Part shown: positions 36,414 to 40,157 of the stretch, in pieces
Numbering within the stretch: position 1 is the first letter of the stretch
How the letters are laid out: each line of letters opens with the position of its first letter
NCBI GenBank assembly: GCA_937969445.1
Contig: CALBVZ010000091.1
Span: 1-40,157 of the forward strand
Source of the DNA: an uncultured Octadecabacter sp.
Lineage (GTDB): Bacteria; Pseudomonadota; Alphaproteobacteria; Rhodobacterales; Rhodobacteraceae
Direction: 5' to 3'
Length of the DNA stretch: 40,157 nucleotides
The notes under the pieces: generated by a model
Databases searched by the model: none
Seen by the model: the letters and a program-made list of their open reading frames with translations, nothing else
Told to the model about the DNA's origin: nothing
Made by a program: the position numbers and the translations under genes

Positions 36414-36442
36414 ATATTTTTTTTACTTAGCAAAAAAAATAT
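36414..36442. promoter_or_regulatory. Probable ROK-regulator operator in the xylF/xylR gap
   Basis: ATATTTTTTTT-ACTTAGC-AAAAAAAATAT: perfect 11-bp arms around 7 bases, midway between the divergent genes. T-run/A-run palindromes of this kind are typical ROK (NagC/Mlc/XylR) operators. A TTGCTA hexamer inside it could be the xylF -35 box, so binding would repress xylF. Confidence 0.65.
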
Positions 36443-36478
36443 TCAGCACCGTGCAAGCTTTAGGTATATGGTGGTGAA

Positions 36479-37711
36479 ATGAAAAGAGATTCGAGCGCGC
36501 ATCGACCTGAGCATTCCGGCGAAGCTGTAGCACTGGACGCCCGCGCAATGACGCGTCTGCGCGTCCTGAACTGCATCCGCGCCTCTGGGAACGCGTCACG
36601 TACTGACATTGCTGCGGCGCTAAGACTGAGCCCGGCCACCGTAACATTTGTGACCTCAGGCCTAATGGTTGGAGGGTTGATCGAAGAAGTCACGGCGACA
36701 GACACGCCGGACGCGGCAAAGCGCGGTCGCCCTCGCGTAGCGCTTCGGCTGAGGAAGGGTGAGTTTCACATCGGAGGAATTAAGATCGCCCGGGGGTCGA
36801 TGTCGATACTAGTTCTCGATTTCGACGGCAAAGAGGTCAAGCGGCTTGAAGTGCCTTTGACCCAGCCGCAGATGGAACCTGAGGCCCTCGTTTTGACGAT
36901 CCGAGATGCGTTGACTGCAGCTTATGAGCAAATCGGTTGCGGTCTGGAAAGGCTTTCAGGTATTTCAATCGGGCTTGCCGGGCAGATCGATGCAGAGACC
37001 CGTTTTGTGCATTGGTCGTCGTCCCTAACCCAACGCAACGTCGATCTGGGCAAACATCTGGACAAGCATCTTCCCTGCGCCGCCTTTCTGGACAATGACG
37101 CCAACCTTGTCGCAAAGGCCGAGCAATTGTTTGGGGAAGCCAAAGGGTTGAAGAATTTCCTTGTTGTCACGGTAGAACACGGTGTCGGTCTGGGGATCGT
37201 GCTTGGCGGGCGGCTTTATCGGGGTGAACGCGGATGCGGCGCAGAATTCGGCCATACCAAAGTCGCACTGAATGGGGCCGCCTGCCAATGCGGTCAGCAA
37301 GGATGTCTGGAAGCCTATGTTGGCAGTTCCGGACTGCTGCGACGTGCTGCCGAAGACATTTCCCCTGATGCATTTCCAACTGTACGGGCTTTGGTTCAAG
37401 GTGCTGTTGACGGCAATGCAGAGGCATCAAAGATCCTTGATGAAGCGGGGCAGATGTTTGGTCTTGGACTGTCGAACCTTATTAATCTGTTTGATCCAGA
37501 ACGGATCATCATCGCCGGGATGGAACATCGCATCGCTCACCTTCATTCAACTGCGGTTATGAATGGCGTTCGCAATAACGTCGTCAAGGTTGATGCCCCA
37601 CTCCCTGATATCAGCATCAATCACTGGGACGATTTGATGTGGGCGCGCGGCGCGGCGGCAATGGGGATCGAGCATGTCTCGGCACTTAAGGTAAAGGAAC
37701 TTTCAGAATGA
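36479..37711 (+). CDS. xylR: ROK family transcriptional regulator, probably of the xylose operon
   Basis: 410 aa. The N-terminal winged helix (LRVLNCIRASGNASRTDIAAALRLSPATVTFVTSGL, about residues 25-65) is followed by a sugar-kinase-like ROK domain with the Zn motif CQCGQQGCLE and GAEFGHTKV (sugar/Zn-binding His). It is divergent from xylF, which makes it the likely xylose-responsive repressor. Its stop overlaps the next gene (ATGA), so it is co-translated with the CRTAC1-type protein. Confidence 0.88.
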   Translation: MKRDSSAHRPEHSGEAVALDARAMTRLRVLNCIRASGNASRTDIAAALRLSPATVTFVTSGLMVGGLIEEVTATDTPDAAKRGRPRVALRLRKGEFHIGGIKIARGSMSILVLDFDGKEVKRLEVPLTQPQMEPEALVLTIRDALTAAYEQIGCGLERLSGISIGLAGQIDAETRFVHWSSSLTQRNVDLGKHLDKHLPCAAFLDNDANLVAKAEQLFGEAKGLKNFLVVTVEHGVGLGIVLGGRLYRGERGCGAEFGHTKVALNGAACQCGQQGCLEAYVGSSGLLRRAAEDISPDAFPTVRALVQGAVDGNAEASKILDEAGQMFGLGLSNLINLFDPERIIIAGMEHRIAHLHSTAVMNGVRNNVVKVDAPLPDISINHWDDLMWARGAAAMGIEHVSALKVKELSE

Positions 37712-39228
37712 AGCTGACCACTTTAGCAATGATTGCGTTGTATCTGCCTGGACTGGCCAAGGCCGAAGGCAATCGGCCTGAGTTCCAGCCAATTGATATT
37801 TCGTCACACGTCTACGCCGGTGGCTGGGAGCATTTTGTTGGCGGCGGCGTTGCTGTGTTCGATTGTAACGGGGACGACATACCCGAGGTTTATGCTGCGG
37901 GCGGCGCGAATACCGCGCAACTTTTTTTGAATACTTCACAAGATGACGTTGCCTTGCTGGCGGACACACCCGAAGAATTGTCGCTCACCTTTGTGACTGG
38001 CGCTTACCCATTGGATATCGACAGCGATGGGATCATGGATCTTGCCGTGCTGCGGGTCGGTCCCGACTCTCTTTTGCGTGGGACTGGCGATTGCCGTTTC
38101 GAACCCTTCACAGACATTACATTCGCAACGGGCGATCACTGGACGACAGGCTTTTCCGCAACTTGGGAAGAAGGCTACTCGCTGCCAACACTGGCCTTTG
38201 GGACTTATATCGATCGCAGCAATCCCGATGGTCCGTTTGAGGCCTGTGACGCTACTCAACTCTATCGCCCTACAGGCGACACCTATGGGGCGCCTTTAGC
38301 GCTTGAGCCGGGGTTTTGCACCCTTTCGATCCTGTTTTCGGATTGGAAACGCACTGGCAGGGCCGATCTACGGATTAGCAACGACCGTCACTACTATGTC
38401 AGTGGCGGGCAAGAACAGATGTGGGCAATGGATCCGGCTCCGCGCCTCTACACGGCAGAAGAAAACTGGCAGCCCTATTCGATTTGGGGCATGGGCATCG
38501 CCTCTCGGGATTTAGGAGGAGACGGCTACCCAGAAGTGTATCTGACCTCCATGGGTGACCAGAGACTGCAACAGTTTGACCCACAAACAGGTGGCCCGAC
38601 GTGGCGCGATGTCACCTACGAGTTTGGAACCACCGCGCACCGCCCCCATATTGGCGACGATGGACGGCCCTCGACCGGCTGGCACGCCCAGTTTGGCGAC
38701 GTCACCAATGACGGGCTCGACGACATTTTTGTCTCCAAGGGCAACGTCGAGCAGATGCCCGGCCTCGCGATGCAAGATCCCAACTCGCTCTTGATCCAGA
38801 CACCTGAGGGCCGGTTCGTCGAAGTGGCGGAAACAGCGGGTGTCGCGACCATGGAACGCTCACGCGGGGCGGCTTTGGTTGATCTAAATCTAGATGGTCT
38901 ACTTGATTTGGTCGTCATGAACCGTCGCGCGGACATGGAAGTTTTTCAGAACGTCTCGACGGACGTGGGGACTTGGCTGATGGTGACCCTGCACCAATCG
39001 GGTCCGAATACCAACGCCGTGGGAAGTTTTATCGAGGTCCGCACCGCAGATGGCGTGCTGACCCGCGAAATCACGATTGGCGGCGGTCATGTCAGTGGGC
39101 AATCAACGCCAGAGCACTTTGGCTTGGGCGACGTCAAGGCAACCGAACTGCGGGTGATTTGGCCCGATGGCAGCATCGGAGAGTGGCAACAGGTTTCGAC
39201 CAATCAGGCCCTCACGATCACGCGCTGA
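37708..39228 (+). CDS. CRTAC1/ASPIC-UnbV family FG-GAP beta-propeller protein, exported
   Basis: 506 aa. N-terminal signal peptide (MKLTTLAMIALYLPGLAKAE). At least five FG-GAP/VCBS-like repeats with Asp-rich loops: FDCNGDDIPEVY, LDIDSDGIMDLAV, RDLGGDGYPEVY, GDVTNDGLDDIFV and LVDLNLDGLLDLVVMN. The C-terminus is an ASPIC/UnbV domain (GSFIEVRTADG, TIGGGHVSGQSTPEHFGLG). It is a periplasmic or surface calcium-binding propeller of unknown role. It overlaps xylR by 4 bp and converges on the cytochrome c peroxidase gene. Confidence 0.9.
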   Translation: MKLTTLAMIALYLPGLAKAEGNRPEFQPIDISSHVYAGGWEHFVGGGVAVFDCNGDDIPEVYAAGGANTAQLFLNTSQDDVALLADTPEELSLTFVTGAYPLDIDSDGIMDLAVLRVGPDSLLRGTGDCRFEPFTDITFATGDHWTTGFSATWEEGYSLPTLAFGTYIDRSNPDGPFEACDATQLYRPTGDTYGAPLALEPGFCTLSILFSDWKRTGRADLRISNDRHYYVSGGQEQMWAMDPAPRLYTAEENWQPYSIWGMGIASRDLGGDGYPEVYLTSMGDQRLQQFDPQTGGPTWRDVTYEFGTTAHRPHIGDDGRPSTGWHAQFGDVTNDGLDDIFVSKGNVEQMPGLAMQDPNSLLIQTPEGRFVEVAETAGVATMERSRGAALVDLNLDGLLDLVVMNRRADMEVFQNVSTDVGTWLMVTLHQSGPNTNAVGSFIEVRTADGVLTREITIGGGHVSGQSTPEHFGLGDVKATELRVIWPDGSIGEWQQVSTNQALTITR

Positions 39229-39235
39229 GCTACCT

Positions 39236-40157
39236 TCACCGTTCGATTGGCAAACCGCTCGGCACGCTGTCGGGCACACCCAATCGTTCCGTCTGGTCTT
39301 CTAGAGTCTGAAGAAAAGCAAGGATGTCGTCCACGGCTTCGTCAGACAAGGATTGCGGAGCCAGTTCATTTGCCGCCGCGATCGCCGCAAGGTCCACTTC
39401 TGACTTCAGAATTCTATCGTCAACGACACCGTCCAATTGCGGCATCATCACATTGTCGGTTTGGTAGGCATAAAGCGACTCGACTGGATCAAGGTGGTGA
39501 CGCACCACATCTTCAAGTGACGCGAAGGCGCCGGCATGACCATAAGGCGCGGTCAGGGTCACGTTGCGCAAGGATGGGGTGCGAAAGGCAAAGGCGTCAT
39601 CGGCTTGACCGGTGACGCGAAACCGTCCTTCGTCGCGCGCATGATCCTCAAATCGCGCCGCTTTGCCTGGTCCAATTTGGGGCATGGCGATGGCATGAAA
39701 TGCATGATCTGTCTGCAACCAACCGGAATGACAATTGGCGCATCCCGCTTGGCCGTAAAACAACTCCATTCCCCGCTGTGCAGCCGCGGTCAGTTCCGCC
39801 TCACCGCGCATCGCGCGATCAAAGGCAGAATTGTCCGCACGCCACTCATGCGCCATGAAATCCGCAGTCACGTTAGCAATCTGGGTAAAGGTCACGGCCT
39901 CACCCGGCGCCACATCTTCAAAGGCCTCTGCGTATTCCGGTATCGCCGCGACACGGGCCGCAATTATGTCCCACGCCCCCCCGTCCTGTGCCAAAAGCCC
40001 CTGCCGAACGGCCCTGCTCACATCGTTCTCGGAGTAATGTCCGGCCATTTCATCTGCCGATAGAACAGGGAACATCGCTTGCGCGGCCAGTGCCGATTGA
40101 AATCCTATGGCCATATCAGCGCCTAATGGCGTTCGAATGCCATTAGGTTGGTTTGGG
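39236..40157 (-). CDS. MauG/di-heme cytochrome c peroxidase family protein, 5' end outside window
   Basis: The minus-strand frame runs open through the window end (PNGIRTPLGADMAIG before the ORF-track Met), so about 300 C-terminal residues are visible. Heme motif CANCH lies in YGQAGCANCHSGWLQTD; later TPSLRNVTLTAPYGHAGAF and the distal-ligand Met candidate MMPQLDG fit the family. The other heme site (CxxCH) must be outside. It reduces peroxide or modifies a partner protein in the periplasm. It lies tail-to-tail with the CRTAC1-type gene, a pairing I have seen elsewhere. Confidence 0.9.
   Translation of the reverse strand, partial: PNQPNGIRTPLGADMAIGFQSALAAQAMFPVLSADEMAGHYSENDVSRAVRQGLLAQDGGAWDIIAARVAAIPEYAEAFEDVAPGEAVTFTQIANVTADFMAHEWRADNSAFDRAMRGEAELTAAAQRGMELFYGQAGCANCHSGWLQTDHAFHAIAMPQIGPGKAARFEDHARDEGRFRVTGQADDAFAFRTPSLRNVTLTAPYGHAGAFASLEDVVRHHLDPVESLYAYQTDNVMMPQLDGVVDDRILKSEVDLAAIAAANELAPQSLSDEAVDDILAFLQTLEDQTERLGVPDSVPSGLPIER

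Noticed and set aside
40122-40147. 9-bp inverted repeat CCTAATGGC...GCCATTAGG near the window end
   Set aside because: It falls in the coding part of the peroxidase gene (NGIRTPLG), where codons explain it; no regulatory context.

Overview
The window looks like chromosomal DNA of a marine alphaproteobacterium of the Roseobacter group (Rhodobacteraceae). The evidence is family content and gene order typical of that group: a COG1565 methyltransferase overlapping pgeF, Lrp next to trxB, Hsp20 with DUF1150, TIGR01459 HAD-MaoC-ribF-YcgN, a DUF2161 protein, a Hint_2 protein, and a purK-distal repeat of a kind I associate with these genomes. Base composition looks moderately GC-rich. Genus cannot be fixed from the sequence. 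I found no tRNA, rRNA, CRISPR array, insertion sequence or prophage.

Layout. 0-7.7 kb: end of a COG1565 methyltransferase gene, pgeF, a 55-aa small protein, a Hint-domain protein, divergent Lrp/trxB, an unrecognised membrane protein, then an EPS-type MarR winged-helix domain reading in frame into a complete bifunctional ATP sulfurylase/APS kinase. 7.7-13 kb: an MBL-fold gene remnant, the homogentisate operon hmgA-maiA-fahA with a divergent MarR regulator, and a decayed class III aminotransferase. 13-19.2 kb: DUF1150, Hsp20 with a good heat-shock promoter, a DUF465 protein, purE-purK, a secreted alpha/beta hydrolase, a Nudix hydrolase, and groES-groEL with CIRCE. 19.5-29.6 kb: mostly housekeeping or single-enzyme genes (PPOX flavoprotein, LuxR-type regulator, DUF2161, YjbR, Mn-pyrophosphatase, HAD, MaoC, ribF, YcgN, threonine aldolase, a DsbA-like isomerase, prs, H-type lectin). 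29.7-40.2 kb: a Tet-type MFS exporter, about 1 kb of decayed DNA holding an amidohydrolase remnant, then a xylose locus (xylF-xylH-xylG-xylA, divergent ROK regulator, no xylB) followed by a CRTAC1-type beta-propeller protein and a truncated MauG/cytochrome c peroxidase gene.

How genes work together. hmgA, maiA and fahA form a complete route from homogentisate to fumarate and acetoacetate. purE/purK carry out the carboxylation steps of purine synthesis. groES/groEL and hsp20 are stress chaperones with two different visible controls (CIRCE and a sigma-32-like promoter). Sat/CysC makes PAPS, and its link to an EPS-type regulator suggests sulfation of an exported polymer. The xylose genes import and isomerise xylose, but the kinase must lie elsewhere.

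The most interesting items are not ordinary genes. They are: (1) five tandem 11-bp TGTGTAC repeats before the TIGR01459 HAD gene; (2) a perfect 13-bp-arm palindrome plus a second copy of its core before the MarR-Sat/CysC reading frame, and the fusion itself; (3) two interleaved inverted repeats filling the leader of the Nudix gene, which can form only one of two hairpins at a time; and (4) three pseudogenes in different stages of decay. I do not see a clearly novel multi-gene system.
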